DNA of 64,000 nucleotides from Xenorhabdus japonica (GCF_900115195.1 NZ_FOVO01000009.1:30196-94195); one strand, 5' to 3'; positions 30,599 through 41,155 are shown, counted from the first letter of the stretch. Program-made: numbers and translations. Notes: generated by a model not told the origin, from the letters alone.

Positions 30599-32026
30599 TT
30601 GATGACGAAACCATTAAAAACACCTGTGGAACAATCCACAGGTGCGCAGAAACTTCATCGTGGATTAGGTAAACGTCATATCCAGTTGATCGCAATTGGA
30701 GGTGCTATTGGTACGGGATTGTTTATGGGCACTGGGAAAACTATTGCCGTATCAGGGACTTCAATTATCCTGACTTATCTTTTGATTGGCTTTTTTGCCT
30801 TTATGGTAATGAGGGCAATGGGGGAGTTATTGCTCTCTAAACTGGATTATAGGACGTTTGCCGATTTTGTAGCTGATTATCTTGGGGATAAAGCCAGCTA
30901 TTTTCTGGGATGGACCTATTGGATGAGCTGGGTTGTCAGTTGTATTGCTGATGTTGTGGTATGCGGCGGGTATATTCAGTATTGGTTCCCCGATAGTTGG
31001 CTCTGGCTAACGGCACTGTTTACCCTGGGGTTAATGTGCTTATGTAACTTTTTTTCAGTGCGGCTGTTTGGTGAGGCGGAATTCTGGTTTGCCATGATTA
31101 AAGTCGTAGCGATAGTTGCCTTGATTATCGTTGGTATTAGTATGGTTTTTGTGGGATGGACTTCACCGAATGGCGTGACAGCTTCTGTTCGTCATTTGAC
31201 GGAACCTGAAGTATTCCTGCCTAACGGCGTATTCGGATTTCTGGCGGGTTTTCAGATTGCCATTTTCTCTTTTACAGGTATCGAGCTGATTGGCACTGTG
31301 ACGGCTGAAACCAAAGAGCCAGAGAAAGTTTTACCGAAAGCGATCAACAGCATTCCTATTAGGGTAATCATTTTTTACGTACTTTCCATCATGTGCATTA
31401 TTGCTGTTACTTCGTGGCCACATATTTCACCAGATGTCAGCCCATTTGTGACATTGTTTGCACTGGCCGGATTGCCGGCAGCAGCAGCGGTGATAAATTT
31501 TGTTGCGTTGACTTCGGCTATGTCTTCAGCGAACAGTGGGTTATATGCCTGCACCCGAATGCTTTATGGATTGTCGACAGAAAAATTGGCGCATAGTAAA
31601 TTTGGGCAACTTTCTATAAAAAGCGCAGTACCTGTTTTCAGTTTGATGTTCTCGGTTTTTTGCATGGCAAGTGGTGTATTCTTGTTGTTTATCATCCCCA
31701 ATGTAATGAAATTATTTACTATTGTGACTACAGTAGCAGCCATTATGGTTATTTACAGCTGGTGTATGATATTGCTTGCTTATCTGGCTTACCGAAAGAA
31801 ACGATCTGACCTGCATGAAAAATCCATCTATAAAATGCCGATGGGGATTCCCATGACCTGGTGTACTTTGATATTTTTTGTCTTTACGGTGGTTATTATG
31901 ATCTTTGATTATGACACCCGTATTGCATTATATGGTACGCCAGTGTGGTTTGTGATATTGGAAATTTTGTGGCGTAAGCGGAAAAATCAGCAACAGAGAA
32001 GTACTCATGATGAAATGGTAAATTAG
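30599..32026 (+). CDS. CycA-like amino-acid permease (APC superfamily)
   Basis: 475 residues, about 12 membrane segments. The N-terminal HIQLIAIGGAIGTGLFMGTGK, the MRAMGELLLS motif, FQIAIFSFTGIELIGT and the C-terminal HEKSIYKMP region match the amino-acid transporter family and, by eye, most resemble the E. coli D-serine/D-alanine/glycine:H+ symporter CycA. Inner-membrane importer. It begins 32 bases after astE on the same strand with no terminator between, so it is probably co-transcribed with ast. That raises the possibility that the substrate is arginine or another amino acid feeding the pathway. Substrate not determinable from sequence; ATG at 30602 is an equally possible start. Confidence 0.85.
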   Translation: MMTKPLKTPVEQSTGAQKLHRGLGKRHIQLIAIGGAIGTGLFMGTGKTIAVSGTSIILTYLLIGFFAFMVMRAMGELLLSKLDYRTFADFVADYLGDKASYFLGWTYWMSWVVSCIADVVVCGGYIQYWFPDSWLWLTALFTLGLMCLCNFFSVRLFGEAEFWFAMIKVVAIVALIIVGISMVFVGWTSPNGVTASVRHLTEPEVFLPNGVFGFLAGFQIAIFSFTGIELIGTVTAETKEPEKVLPKAINSIPIRVIIFYVLSIMCIIAVTSWPHISPDVSPFVTLFALAGLPAAAAVINFVALTSAMSSANSGLYACTRMLYGLSTEKLAHSKFGQLSIKSAVPVFSLMFSVFCMASGVFLLFIIPNVMKLFTIVTTVAAIMVIYSWCMILLAYLAYRKKRSDLHEKSIYKMPMGIPMTWCTLIFFVFTVVIMIFDYDTRIALYGTPVWFVILEILWRKRKNQQQRSTHDEMVN

Positions 32027-32187
32027 TATTATTGAAAACAACAGGGAATAAAATAAGGCCATATTGATTTTTAATGTTATTTTTAAATACTATTTTTTAA
32101 TACTGTTTTTCTAATAAAGAGGCATTATGAAAAAAAGTGGAATCACAGCCACAGCTCTCAAAAAAAGCCGTGTTTTGAAATGCCCTG

Positions 32188-32349
32188 TTACTGACAAAAC
32201 AGTTTTGAACGAGCGTTTTTCCCCATACGAACAGCTACCATGACAGCAGGAATTAGCAGGATGATAGCCATTATAGTAATGATAAAATTTAACGGTTTTT
32301 TGGGCGATATATGAGCGAATGTATTATCGAGACCGAGGAAGTCAGATAT
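32188..32349 (-). pseudogene. Possible remnant of a membrane protein C terminus
   Basis: A stop-to-stop frame of 53 codons without a start at its beginning. It encodes a hydrophobic stretch (NFIITIMAIILLIPAVMV) followed by a positively charged tail (AVRMGKNARSK), the pattern of a last membrane helix with a cytoplasmic end. It lies downstream of pta on the same strand, where E. coli has yfcC, but I could not recognise the family. The frame could be chance. Confidence 0.25.
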
Positions 32350-32387
32350 TTAGTTATCAGGAAGATAGGTTGTTCAGGGTACATCAT

Positions 32388-32419
32388 AAAAAAATAGCCC
32401 CATGCTATTGGCGTGGGGC
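32388..32419 (-). terminator. Rho-independent terminator of ackA-pta
   Basis: On the minus strand: stem GCCCCACGC / GCATGGGGC (nine pairs, one G-U) with a five-base loop, followed by TATTTTTTTA, 22 bases past the pta stop. Confidence 0.85.
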
Positions 32420-32440
32420 ATATTTTATGCAACCAGAAAA

Positions 32441-34585
32441 TTATGCGTTTTCTTGCTGAGTTGCCTGAATTGCAGTCAGTGCAACGGTATAAACGATATC
32501 ATCAACCAGTGCGCCACGGGACAAATCGTTAACTGGCTTGCGCATACCTTGCAGCATTGGCCCGATGGAGACCAGATCCGCAGAGCGTTGTACCGCTTTA
32601 TAAGTGGTGTTACCGGTGTTCAGATCCGGGAAGATAAACACGGTAGCCTGACCGGCAACTGGTGAGTTTGGCGCTTTGGATTTCGCCACGTCGGCCATGA
32701 TAGCTGCGTCGTACTGCAATGGGCCGTCGATGATCAGATCTGGACGTTTTTCCTGTGCCAGACGGGTTGCTTCGCGAACTTTCTCAACATCGCTGCCTGC
32801 ACCAGAGCTACCGGTGGAGTAGGAGATCATCGCAACGCGAGGTTCGATACCAAATGCTTTCGCAGAATCTGCAGATTGAATAGCGATTTCAGACAGTTGC
32901 TCTGCGGTTGGATCTGGGTTGATCGCACAGTCACCGTAAACCAATACTTGCTCTGGCAGCAACATGAAGAAGACAGAAGAAACCAGTGAGCTGTTTGGCG
33001 CAGTTTTAATTAACTGCAATGGCGGACGAATGGTGTTAGCAGTGGTATGAACCGCACCGGAAACCAGACCGTCAACTTCGTTTTGTTCCAGCATCATTGT
33101 GCCCAGAACCACGTTGTCTTCCAGTTGTTCGCGGGCAACCACTTCGGTCATGCCTTTGTTCTTACGCAGCTCAACCAGACGTGGAACATAACGTTCACGT
33201 ACTGCCGCTGGATTAACGATCTCAATCCCTGCTCCCAGCTCAACACCTTGAGCCGCAGCCACACGACGGATTTCTTCTGGATCGCCCAGCAGGACACATT
33301 CTGCTATGCCACGCTCAGCACAGATAGCTGCTGCTTTTACAGTACGTGGTTCGTCACCTTCTGGCAGGACGACACGCTTGCCTGCCTGGCGAGCCAGCTC
33401 GGTCAGCTGATAGCGGAATGCTGGTGGAGACAGGCGATTTGGGCGCTCTGATGTTGCCGCCAGAGAATCGATCCACTCGTTGCTGATGTGTTGTGCAACG
33501 TAGTTCTGGATTTTTTCGATACGCTCGTGATCATCGGCTGGAACTTCGAGGCTGAAACTTTGCAGGTTCAGGGAAGTTTGCCATGTATTGGTTTTCACAG
33601 TGAAAACTGGCAAGCCAGTGTTGAACGCGCGTTCGCACAGTTCACGGATAGGCTCATCAATTGAGTAACCACCGGTCAGCAATACAGCACCAACTTCAAT
33701 GCCGTTCATGGCAGCCAGACACGCAGTGATTAGTACGTCAGGGCGGTCAGCAGAAGTCACCAGCAGAGAACCCGGACGGAAGTATTCCAGCATGTTAGGA
33801 ATGCTACGGGCACAGAAAGTCACGGATTTGATGCGACGGCTTTCGATGTCACCTTCATTGATGATGTCAGCTTTCAGGTGCTTGGCCATATCAATCGCAC
33901 GGGTAGCGATCAGATCGAAACTCCATGGAATGCAGCCGAGAATTGGTAGTGGGCTGTTTTTGAAGATGGTTTTTGGATCGATGTGTGCAATAGTCGCTTT
34001 GGTTGATTCGTCAAAAATCTCAGACAAATCTGGGCGGGTGCGGCCTTGGTCGTCAACTGGTGCATTCAGTTTGTTGACAATAACACCGATAATGTTTTGA
34101 TTCTTGATACCGCCGTATTCAGCGCGGCTCAGTTCAATACGCTCTTTCAGCTGTTCCGGACTGTTAGTACCCAATGCAGTCACAAATACGATTTCTGCAT
34201 TCAGGGTTTTAGCAATTTCATAATTCAGAGATTGGGCAAACGGATGTTTGCGAGTCGGAACCAGACCTTCAATCAGAACGACTTCGGCATCTTTGGTGTT
34301 TTCGTGGTAATGCGCCACGATCTCTTCCATCAACACGTCTTTTTTGTTAGTGGTCAGCATTGATTCCACATGCGCCATATCCAGAGGTTCAGCAGTATGG
34401 ATGCTTGAGTGTGAACGGATAATGGAGGTGGTTTGATCCTGAGAACCAGTGTGACGTGGTTGTGCGATAGGTTTGAAAACGCTCAGACGAACGCCTTTTT
34501 GCTCCATGGAGCGAATAACACCCAGACTGACACTGGTTAAACCAACGCTGGTGCCAGTAGGGATTAACATAATTGTACGGGACAC
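32441..34585 (-). CDS. pta: Phosphate acetyltransferase
   Basis: 714 residues, the length of the long enterobacterial enzyme. Interconverts acetyl-CoA and acetyl phosphate, upper half of the acetate overflow pathway. N-terminal P-loop-like region ([13 protein letters not shown]), a central DRTGG-type regulatory domain, and a C-terminal PTA_PTB catalytic domain from about residue 390 ([15 protein letters not shown], then [11 protein letters not shown] and [16 protein letters not shown]). It follows ackA by 212 bases on the same strand, as in E. coli, and ends at a strong terminator. Confidence 0.97.
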   Translation of the reverse strand: MSRTIMLIPTGTSVGLTSVSLGVIRSMEQKGVRLSVFKPIAQPRHTGSQDQTTSIIRSHSSIHTAEPLDMAHVESMLTTNKKDVLMEEIVAHYHENTKDAEVVLIEGLVPTRKHPFAQSLNYEIAKTLNAEIVFVTALGTNSPEQLKERIELSRAEYGGIKNQNIIGVIVNKLNAPVDDQGRTRPDLSEIFDESTKATIAHIDPKTIFKNSPLPILGCIPWSFDLIATRAIDMAKHLKADIINEGDIESRRIKSVTFCARSIPNMLEYFRPGSLLVTSADRPDVLITACLAAMNGIEVGAVLLTGGYSIDEPIRELCERAFNTGLPVFTVKTNTWQTSLNLQSFSLEVPADDHERIEKIQNYVAQHISNEWIDSLAATSERPNRLSPPAFRYQLTELARQAGKRVVLPEGDEPRTVKAAAICAERGIAECVLLGDPEEIRRVAAAQGVELGAGIEIVNPAAVRERYVPRLVELRKNKGMTEVVAREQLEDNVVLGTMMLEQNEVDGLVSGAVHTTANTIRPPLQLIKTAPNSSLVSSVFFMLLPEQVLVYGDCAINPDPTAEQLSEIAIQSADSAKAFGIEPRVAMISYSTGSSGAGSDVEKVREATRLAQEKRPDLIIDGPLQYDAAIMADVAKSKAPNSPVAGQATVFIFPDLNTGNTTYKAVQRSADLVSIGPMLQGMRKPVNDLSRGALVDDIVYTVALTAIQATQQENA

Positions 34586-34797
34586 GGAAACCTCTTTAAC
34601 GGTTGCTCGTCAGTCAATAAATGTGACTCAGTGCGATATATTCAATGCTATATAAATAGACGAAACACGAACCATGAGCCAACGCAATATTTATTAATGA
34701 AATATTTATTAAGAAAATATTAATCAATGTACTTATGATATGTACTCATGAATACAGAACCACCAGCATTGCCGGCGGCTCTTGAAAATCATGCGGC

Positions 34798-36000
34798 TTA
34801 GGCAGTCAGGCGTGCTGAATCCTGAGCAATGACCAATTCTTCATTGGTTGGGATAACCAGAGCAGGACGGCTGTTATCTGTAGTGATAACGCCTGATTTG
34901 CCGAAGCGAGCTGAAAGGTTACGCTCGTGGTCATATTCGAAGCCCAGCAGAGCGACTTTCTTCATGGTCAGTTCACGAACCAGTGCGGAGTTTTCACCGA
35001 TGCCACCAGTGAAGATAATCGCGTCCAGACGGCCTTCCATCAGTGCGCTGTATGCGCCGATGTATTTAGCCAGACGATGGCAGTAAACATCCATAGCACG
35101 CTTAGCATCAGCTTTGGTTTCGTAGTTATCTTCTACGTAACGGCAATCGCTGGTGACTTCGGTCAGGCCTTGGAAGCCTGACTCTTTGGTCAGCAGAGTG
35201 TTGATCTGAGCGATGCTCATACCCATTGCATCGTGCAGGTGGAATACGATAGCTGGATCGATGTCACCACTGCGGGTACCCATGACCAGACCTTCCAGTG
35301 GAGTCAGACCCATGGAAGTATCAACACACTGACCGTTAACAATTGCAGAAACAGAACCACCGTTGCCTAAATGACAGGTGATGACATTCAGTTCTTCAAC
35401 TGGCTTGTTCAGCATTTTAGCTGCTTCGCGGGAAACATAGAAATGGCTGGTGCCATGTGCGCCGTAGCGACGGATGCTATGCTCTTTGTACAGATTGTAA
35501 GGCAGTGCGTACAGGTAGGCTTCTTCCGGCATAGTCTGGTGAAATGCAGTGTCAAATACTGCAATGTTTTTCTCAACCAGATGAGGGAATGCTTTTTCCG
35601 CTTCTGCAATACCTATCAAGTGAGCTGGGTTGTGCAGTGGTGCGAATGGAATAGCCGCTTCAATACCTTTGATAACTTTATCGGTGATAATCACAGAAGA
35701 AGTGAATTTCTCACCACCGTGAACAATGCGGTGACCGATGGATGAAATCTGTGCAGAAAGTTCTGGTTTTTCAGCCAAAATAGTATTAACAATGAAGTTC
35801 AGCGCTTCGCTGTGCGCTGCGCCGGCACCTAAAGCAGCTTCGTTTTTTGCGCCATCCATTTTCCATTTAATACGAGCTTCAGGCAGGCTAAAGCACTCAG
35901 CTAAACCAGAAAGATATTCTTCACCATTGGCAGGGTCGATGATAGCGAATTTCAGAGAGGAGCTACCGCAGTTCAGAACCAGTACCAGCTTACTTGACAT
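34798..36000 (-). CDS. ackA: Acetate kinase
   Basis: 400 residues, full length. Converts acetyl phosphate and ADP to acetate and ATP, and the reverse. ASKHA-fold motifs: NCGSSSLKF near residue 10, [11 protein letters not shown] near 90, catalytic region HGTSHFYVS near 180, phosphate-binding CHLGNGGSV near 208, and [13 protein letters not shown] near 330. Upstream gene of the ackA-pta pair, which sets acetate excretion and the acetyl-phosphate pool. It is divergent from yfbV with a 265-base shared promoter region. Confidence 0.97.
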   Translation of the reverse strand: MSSKLVLVLNCGSSSLKFAIIDPANGEEYLSGLAECFSLPEARIKWKMDGAKNEAALGAGAAHSEALNFIVNTILAEKPELSAQISSIGHRIVHGGEKFTSSVIITDKVIKGIEAAIPFAPLHNPAHLIGIAEAEKAFPHLVEKNIAVFDTAFHQTMPEEAYLYALPYNLYKEHSIRRYGAHGTSHFYVSREAAKMLNKPVEELNVITCHLGNGGSVSAIVNGQCVDTSMGLTPLEGLVMGTRSGDIDPAIVFHLHDAMGMSIAQINTLLTKESGFQGLTEVTSDCRYVEDNYETKADAKRAMDVYCHRLAKYIGAYSALMEGRLDAIIFTGGIGENSALVRELTMKKVALLGFEYDHERNLSARFGKSGVITTDNSRPALVIPTNEELVIAQDSARLTA

Positions 36001-36265
36001 GGAAATACCTATTATCTTGTTGTGATCTAATCTTAAAATGAGAACAATGTTAAAAAATAAAATAATTTTTTAACAAACCGAATCCAATTGTTGCGAAAAA
36101 GGTCAAAATTCCTGTTTTGCTACTGTAACAACATAAAAGTCTGTGTAGGATACAGTTTGCTAGCAATAAAGACAAAATATACTTAATAGTATTAATACTA
36201 CAAAAAAGATTTTATCTTTTGTAGGTATTTTTTAAAAATTATACCTTTAATTGATTGAGGTCATG

Positions 36266-36721
36266 ATGAACACGACACCACCTGTTAATCAAGGTTGGTT
36301 TAAACGAATGCAATTAGGGCAACAATATTTGAAAATCTGGCCACTGGCAAAACAGCTTGCACCTATTTTTCCTGAAAATCGTGTGATTAAGGCAACTTGC
36401 TTTGGTATCCGGTTTATGCCGCCATTAGCAATTTTTACTTTGACATGGCAAATCGCTCTGGGTGGTCAATTGGGGCCAACGGTAGCGACAGCGTTGTTTG
36501 CCTGTAGTCTGCCATTGCAGGGGTTATGGTGGTTGGGAAAACGCGCGGTAACACCGTTACCGGAAAGATTGCTGCAATGGTTTTATGAAATTCGGGAAAA
36601 ATTTGCTCAGGCAGGGATTGCAATGGCGCCTGTAGAAAATACCCCGACTTACTTTGCGCTGGCTGAATTGCTTAAACGGGCATTTAGGCAATTGGATAAC
36701 TCTTTCTTTGATGATATTTAA
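36266..36721 (+). CDS. yfbV: YfbV family inner-membrane protein (UPF0208)
   Basis: 151 residues from ATG 36266, which has TGAGG five bases upstream. ATG 36263 and a TTG at 36251 are alternatives. Matches the E. coli protein in length and in conserved stretches such as [35 protein letters not shown] and [13 protein letters not shown], with two membrane segments in the middle. In E. coli, YfbV limits the spread of Ter macrodomain behaviour along the chromosome. Same neighbours as in E. coli (ackA divergent, yfbU downstream). Confidence 0.93.
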   Translation: MNTTPPVNQGWFKRMQLGQQYLKIWPLAKQLAPIFPENRVIKATCFGIRFMPPLAIFTLTWQIALGGQLGPTVATALFACSLPLQGLWWLGKRAVTPLPERLLQWFYEIREKFAQAGIAMAPVENTPTYFALAELLKRAFRQLDNSFFDDI

Positions 36722-36751
36722 ACCGCCGGAACCCCTATTCTGGCGGTTTTT
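36721..36751 (+). terminator. Rho-independent terminator of yfbV
   Basis: Stem AACCGCC / GGCGGTT followed by TTT, overlapping the yfbV stop codon. Confidence 0.8.
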
Positions 36752-36801
36752 GAATTAATTAACTGATAAATCCCCTGTTCAGATCAATAAATGGTTGTTT
36801 T

Positions 36802-36828
36802 GCGCTACTCATAAAAAATGGGTAGTGC
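36802..36828 (+). promoter_or_regulatory. Hairpin upstream of yfbU
   Basis: Eleven-base stem GCGCTACTCAT / ATGGGTAGTGC (two G-U pairs) with an AAAAA loop, about 45 bases before the yfbU start. There is no U-run, so it is more likely a leader structure or operator than a terminator. Confidence 0.35.
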
Positions 36829-36872
36829 GATGATGCGGTCAATATAGATCCCTTTCCTAAAGGAGTTCCACA

Positions 36873-37367
36873 ATGGAAATGACCCATGCACAACGCTTAA
36901 TCCTCTCTAATCAATACAAACTCATGTCCATGCTGGAGCCTGAACATTCTGAACGTTATTGTCGTTACCAAACCATTATCGAACGGGGTTTTGGTTTACA
37001 ATTGCGTGAATTGGATCGCGATTTCGGTGAGTTATCCGAAGAGACTTGTCGCACTATCATTAATATTATGGAAATGTATCATGCGCTGCATATTTCATTA
37101 AGTAATCTTAAAGATCGGCAGGAACTGGATGAGCGCCGTATGGCCTTTTTAGGTTTTGATGCAGCGACAGAACCGCATTATCTTGCTTATGTTCGTTTTA
37201 TGGTGAATACAGAGGGGCGCTATACTCATTTTGATTCTGGTGGCCATGGCTTTAACGCCCAAGCACCAATGTGGGATAAGTATCAGCGTATGTTGGCGCT
37301 TTGGTTTTCTTGCCCTCGGCAATACCATTTGAGCGCCGTTGAGATTGAGCAAATTATTAACGCATAG
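36873..37367 (+). CDS. yfbU: YfbU family protein
   Basis: 164 residues, the same length as E. coli YfbU and alike along the whole chain ([16 protein letters not shown] at the start, [26 protein letters not shown], and [13 protein letters not shown] at the end). AAGGAG lies eight bases before the ATG. The biochemical role is not established; the E. coli protein has been connected with cell death under stress. Mostly helical, soluble, no signal peptide. yfbT follows 21 bases later, probably in the same transcript. Confidence 0.93.
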   Translation: MEMTHAQRLILSNQYKLMSMLEPEHSERYCRYQTIIERGFGLQLRELDRDFGELSEETCRTIINIMEMYHALHISLSNLKDRQELDERRMAFLGFDAATEPHYLAYVRFMVNTEGRYTHFDSGGHGFNAQAPMWDKYQRMLALWFSCPRQYHLSAVEIEQIINA

Positions 37368-37388
37368 TTGCGTTTGAAGGAGTCGGAT

Positions 37389-38048
37389 TTGGTACTGAGA
37401 TGCAGAGGTTTTTTATTCGATTTGGATGGTACTCTGATCGATTCATTGCCTGCGGTTGAGCGATCATGGATTCAGTTTGCCGATAAGATGGGGATCGATA
37501 GAGACGAAGTATTGAACTATGTTCATGGTACTCCGGCAATATTATCCCTGCGGCATTTTATGCCAAATGCTAGTGAAGAAGAGATCGCCAGCACTTTCAA
37601 ATGGATTGAAAAAATTGAAACAGAAGATACAGAAGGCATTACTGCTTTGCCTGGTGCCATTGCCCTGATTGATAAATTGAATGCGCTGGACATTCCGTGG
37701 GCAATTGTGACATCGGGGACTGTTCCTCTTGCCTCTGCACGTCATAAGATGGCGGAATTACCGGAACCCGCGCATTGGGTAACGGCAGAGTCAGTCACAA
37801 ATGGCAAACCAAACCCTGAACCTTATTTGCTGGGCGCTAAAAAACTGGGATTATTGCCGGAGGAGTGTGTGGTTTTTGAAGATGCTATTGCGGGAATTCA
37901 TGCCGGGCTGGATGCGGGCTGTCAGGTTGTTGTCGTCCACGATTCGCCAGATATTCCGCGTCGTAATGAAGTCCATTTGACAATTACTAATCTGGAAGAT
38001 ATTGAAATTGTCAAATCTGGTGGTTATGTATCGATTTATACCCAATAG
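37389..38048 (+). CDS. yfbT: HAD-family sugar phosphatase, TTG start
   Basis: 219 residues if started at TTG 37389, which has AAGGAG six bases upstream and precedes the region matching the E. coli start (RCRGFLFDLDGT). An earlier TTG at 37368, overlapping the yfbU end, is possible, and no ATG lies before the catalytic motif. HAD motifs: nucleophile FDLDGTLIDS, motif II TSGT near residue 110, the lysine in GKPNPEPYLLGAKKLG, and acidic motif VVFEDAIAGIHAG. The E. coli homologue (YfbT, renamed HxpA) dephosphorylates sugar phosphates and sugar-alcohol phosphates. The stop codon is the first base triplet of a 17-base tandem repeat. Confidence 0.9.
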   Translation: MVLRCRGFLFDLDGTLIDSLPAVERSWIQFADKMGIDRDEVLNYVHGTPAILSLRHFMPNASEEEIASTFKWIEKIETEDTEGITALPGAIALIDKLNALDIPWAIVTSGTVPLASARHKMAELPEPAHWVTAESVTNGKPNPEPYLLGAKKLGLLPEECVVFEDAIAGIHAGLDAGCQVVVVHDSPDIPRRNEVHLTITNLEDIEIVKSGGYVSIYTQ

Positions 38049-38130
38049 CTCTTTGTGTCTAATAGCTGTTTATCCCCAATAGCTGTTTATCCCCAATAGC
38101 TGTTTATCCCCAATAACTTTTTATCTCCAA
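38046..38130. repeat. 17-base tandem repeat, five units
   Basis: Five head-to-tail 17-base units, the middle three identical (TAGCTGTTTATCCCCAA) and the outer two diverged. The first unit begins with the TAG stop codon of yfbT. No unique spacers, so not a CRISPR array. Confidence 0.85.
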
Positions 38131-38131
38131 T

Positions 38132-38167
38132 AACTTTCAAGTTGCAGCTAACAACGCTGCAACTTGA
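38132..38167. repeat. Palindromic element after the tandem repeat, possible terminator
   Basis: CAAGTTGCAGC, seven-base loop, GCTGCAACTTG: a perfect eleven-base inverted repeat. The sequence resembles the TTCAAGTTGCAGC-type palindromes scattered through enterobacterial intergenic DNA. It could end the yfbU-yfbT transcript although the following U-run is poor. Confidence 0.6.
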
Positions 38168-38327
38168 AGGATGAAAAAATACACATCACAAATCAGGACA
38201 TTTCTTGATCATAACGTGGGATTCTCCCTGAGAAAAATGGTCTACTTACCTTGTTAACGCTTGTATCCGTAGTCTTTTGATATTGCGGATAGGTCATATT
38301 TAAAAGATATCGTTGATAGAGGCCAGA

Positions 38328-40157
38328 TTGAATAGCGAATTATTGTGGGTATTAACCCTGTTATTGATAGCTATTGTGCTTTTCACCACTAATAAAGTCA
38401 GAATGGATGTTGTGGCTTTATTAGTGATCATTGCATTTATCTTGAGTGGCACACTGACGTTAAGTGAAGCTACTGTCGGTTTTAGTGATCCCAATGTGTT
38501 ATTGATTGCTGCCTTATTTGTCATTGGTGAAGGGCTGGTGAGAACCGGGGTTGCTTATCAGATGGGGGACTGGTTGGTTCGTGTCGCCGGTAACAGTGAA
38601 ACCAAAATGTTGACTTGGTTAATGCTATCGGTTGCTGGACTGGGCGCTTTTATGAGTTCAACCGGGGTTGTAGCAATATTTATTCCAGTTGTCTTGAGCG
38701 TGGCCGCCAGAATGAAAATATCTCCGGGACGATTGATGATGCCATTAGGATTTGCAGGCTTGATCAGTGGCATGATGACCTTAGTAGCAACACCGCCCAA
38801 TATGGTTGTCAATAGTGAGCTGGTGCGAGAAGGTCTGCGGGGCTTTAATTTCTTCTCCATTACACCGATCGGCATTTTAGTATTGATGGCCGGTGTGGTT
38901 TACATGTTAGTCGCTCGTCGTTGGTTGGGGGGCAAAAACCACCAGACAGTGGACAAACGTTATCATCGGACATTCCGTGATTTGATACGTGACTATAAAC
39001 TGTCTGGTCGCGCTCGTCGTTTTGCTATCCGGCAAGATTCACCCTTGATTGGGCATACATTGGATGAACTGGGGCTACGTGTCGGCTATGGTGCGAATGT
39101 CATTGGCATTGAGCGTTGGCGTAAATTTCGTCGGGTGATGGTTGCTGCCACTGGCGATATAGAGCTGCGGAGGCATGATGTCTTGCTGGTGGATATGTCG
39201 GATAGTAATGTTGATTTACGGGAATTTTGCAGCGAACAACAGCTGGAACCGATGGTATTGCGTGGGGAATATTTTTCCGAGCAGTCCCGTGATGTCGGTA
39301 TGGCTGAGATTTCTGTGATCCCTGAATCCGACCTCTTGGGGCAATCATTGCGTGGTATGAAATTTCGCACGCGTTATGGACTCAATGTGGTGGGAATTCG
39401 TCGTGGGGGAAAAGCGTTGGAAGGGAAGTTAGTGGATGAATCCTTGTTGCTTGGTGACACGTTGCTGGTGATTGGCGATTGGAAATTGATCGGTGCATTG
39501 AAAACGAAAACCCCCGATTTTATTGTGCTGAATCTGCCCGTTGAAGTGGAAAGTGCGGCTCCCGCAGCTTCACAAGCGCCTCATGCCTTATTCTGCCTTG
39601 TTTTGATGGTTGCTATGATGCTGACCAATGAAATCCCGAATTTTATTGCCGCGTTAATTGCCTGTTTGCTAATGGGGAAATTCCGCTGTATTGATATGGA
39701 GAGTGCTTATCGTGCCATCCACTGGCCGAGTATTATTTTGATTGTTGGTATGATGCCTTTTGCGCTGGCATTACAGAAAACAGGGGGGATTGACCTCATT
39801 GTCCGTGGGCTGATGGATATCGCAGGTAATATGGGGCCGCGGGTGATGTTGATGTGCTTGTTTGTACTTTGTGCTGTTATCGGTTTGTTCATATCCAATA
39901 CGGCGACGGCAGTGTTAATGGCTCCGATTGCGATTGCGGCTGCTAATGAAATGGCTGTTTCTCCTCTACCCTTTGCCATGATTATTGGTGTGGCGGCTTC
40001 AGCCGCATTTATGACACCGATTTCATCTCCGGTTAATACATTGGTGCTTGGGCCTGGTGGATATCGATTCGCCGATTTCCTGAAACTTGGCGTACCTTTT
40101 ACGTTAATTGTTATGGGAATCAGCGTGGCGATTATTCCAATACTTTTCCCATTCTAA
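38328..40157 (+). CDS. yfbS: YfbS family transporter with two RCK C-terminal domains, TTG start
   Basis: 609 residues from TTG 38328, with GAGG five bases upstream and alignment to the E. coli start (NSELLWV against NGELIWV). Another TTG at 38313 would add five residues, and no ATG fits. Divalent anion:sodium symporter (SLC13-like) membrane halves at about 1-210 and 415-609, separated by two cytosolic RCK_C (TrkA_C) domains at roughly 230-400. Motifs include [30 protein letters not shown] and [17 protein letters not shown]. Probably an anion transporter of the inner membrane; substrate unknown. Confidence 0.93.
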   Translation: MNSELLWVLTLLLIAIVLFTTNKVRMDVVALLVIIAFILSGTLTLSEATVGFSDPNVLLIAALFVIGEGLVRTGVAYQMGDWLVRVAGNSETKMLTWLMLSVAGLGAFMSSTGVVAIFIPVVLSVAARMKISPGRLMMPLGFAGLISGMMTLVATPPNMVVNSELVREGLRGFNFFSITPIGILVLMAGVVYMLVARRWLGGKNHQTVDKRYHRTFRDLIRDYKLSGRARRFAIRQDSPLIGHTLDELGLRVGYGANVIGIERWRKFRRVMVAATGDIELRRHDVLLVDMSDSNVDLREFCSEQQLEPMVLRGEYFSEQSRDVGMAEISVIPESDLLGQSLRGMKFRTRYGLNVVGIRRGGKALEGKLVDESLLLGDTLLVIGDWKLIGALKTKTPDFIVLNLPVEVESAAPAASQAPHALFCLVLMVAMMLTNEIPNFIAALIACLLMGKFRCIDMESAYRAIHWPSIILIVGMMPFALALQKTGGIDLIVRGLMDIAGNMGPRVMLMCLFVLCAVIGLFISNTATAVLMAPIAIAAANEMAVSPLPFAMIIGVAASAAFMTPISSPVNTLVLGPGGYRFADFLKLGVPFTLIVMGISVAIIPILFPF

Positions 40158-40169
40158 TGTTTCTATCGG

Positions 40170-40196
40170 GCAGCTCCAATATCAATATGGAGCTGC
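40170..40196. terminator. Hairpin between convergent yfbS and yfbR
   Basis: Perfect nine-base stem GCAGCTCCA / TGGAGCTGC with a nine-base loop just after yfbS. The U-runs are short. Its place between convergent genes suggests bidirectional use. Confidence 0.5.
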
Positions 40197-40307
40197 ATTA
40201 GAGTTATAGATTAACATTATTGAATTATTGTGGCTGACCTGAGCGCAGCTGGATAACTATTGCTGGATGCTTATTGCCGGATAACTACAGTCGTGGCAAG
40301 GCATCGC

Positions 40308-40889
40308 TTATGAACTGATTTCATCGAGTGAGAGGCTGAAACTCGGTACGAATACATCCATGAAATAATCCATTTCTTCGCTGCGACGTTCTGCCAGTGT
40401 TTTATCTAATCGGTTTTTAGCTTGATTGAACTCAGTATTGCCCGCTGAGAGTTCTTCCAGACATTTCAAGTAAGCACATAACGCATCAGCTTGCTTAATA
40501 ATGCGGATTTCTTCTTCAGTATGGTGATGTTCATCCAGGATAGAACGAAAATCATCCTGTAGTTCAGTTGGAAGCATATTCAATAACTTTTGTTGAGCTA
40601 TTTTTTCTATTTTCTTATATTCATGGGCAATTTGAGGATTGTAGTACTTAATGGGTGTTGGCAAATCCCCAGTGATGACTTCGCTGGCGTCATGATACAT
40701 TGCCAGCAAAGCGACCCGTTCAGCATTGACATTACCATTGGATTTACGGTTTTTAATTATTGCCAGAGCATGTGCGACAAAAGCAACCTGCAAACTGTGC
40801 TCTGAAACATTCTCTGTGCGCACATTTCGCATAAGAGGCCAGCGGCTAATTAATTTTAGGCGGGATAATTGGGCGAAAAAATGACTCAT
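40308..40889 (-). CDS. yfbR: 5'-deoxynucleotidase YfbR
   Basis: 193 residues, slightly shorter than the E. coli enzyme at both ends. AGAGGA lies five bases before the ATG. HD-domain phosphohydrolase that removes the 5' phosphate from deoxyribonucleoside monophosphates. Metal ligands visible as His in VSEHSLQVA (residue 31), His-Asp in MYHDASEV (66-67) and Asp in [11 protein letters not shown] (about 135). Also conserved: [22 protein letters not shown] and [12 protein letters not shown]. It lies downstream of alaA on the same strand. Confidence 0.95.
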   Translation of the reverse strand: MSHFFAQLSRLKLISRWPLMRNVRTENVSEHSLQVAFVAHALAIIKNRKSNGNVNAERVALLAMYHDASEVITGDLPTPIKYYNPQIAHEYKKIEKIAQQKLLNMLPTELQDDFRSILDEHHHTEEEIRIIKQADALCAYLKCLEELSAGNTEFNQAKNRLDKTLAERRSEEMDYFMDVFVPSFSLSLDEISS

Positions 40890-41094
40890 AATTTCCTCTT
40901 GTAGCGGAATAATATTGATTGATTGTGGGCGGAGTGAAAGGGGAAGTAAACCTATTAGGTGTCAATTTAATTCAATATATTTCTTCCATCGCTCAATCTA
41001 TAACATAAAAAGTAAAGGAAATATTGATTTATGGAAAATTCATTTATAGGGAAATAACAGTGAATAAGAAATAAACTTTTGATAACAATATAAT

Positions 41095-41135
41095 AACCTA
41101 TCCCATTAGTTTATTGATACTTTCCGAGATAGGCT
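41095..41135 (-). terminator. Possible terminator of alaA
   Basis: On the minus strand the arms GCCTATCTC and GGGATAGGT (eight to nine pairs) enclose a loop of about 22 bases. The following tail is only moderately U-rich. Confidence 0.3.
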
Positions 41136-41155
41136 TTAAATAATGAATATTATGG

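Larger units (their letters stand above)
32027..32440. other. Spacer between the permease and pta
   Basis: About 410 bases. Holds the pta terminator (32388-32419) and a 53-codon minus-strand frame that reads like the end of a membrane protein (32188-32349). No clear terminator for the permease transcript. Confidence 0.5.

Noticed and set aside
32127..32243. 38-codon plus-strand frame starting MKKSGITATALKK with AGAGG upstream
   Set aside because: Overlaps the minus-strand membrane-protein-like frame, is short, lacks recognisable features and has only one decent signal (the ribosome site).
38046..38130. Possible CRISPR array at the 17-base repeats
   Set aside because: Units are head-to-tail without spacers and there are no cas genes.
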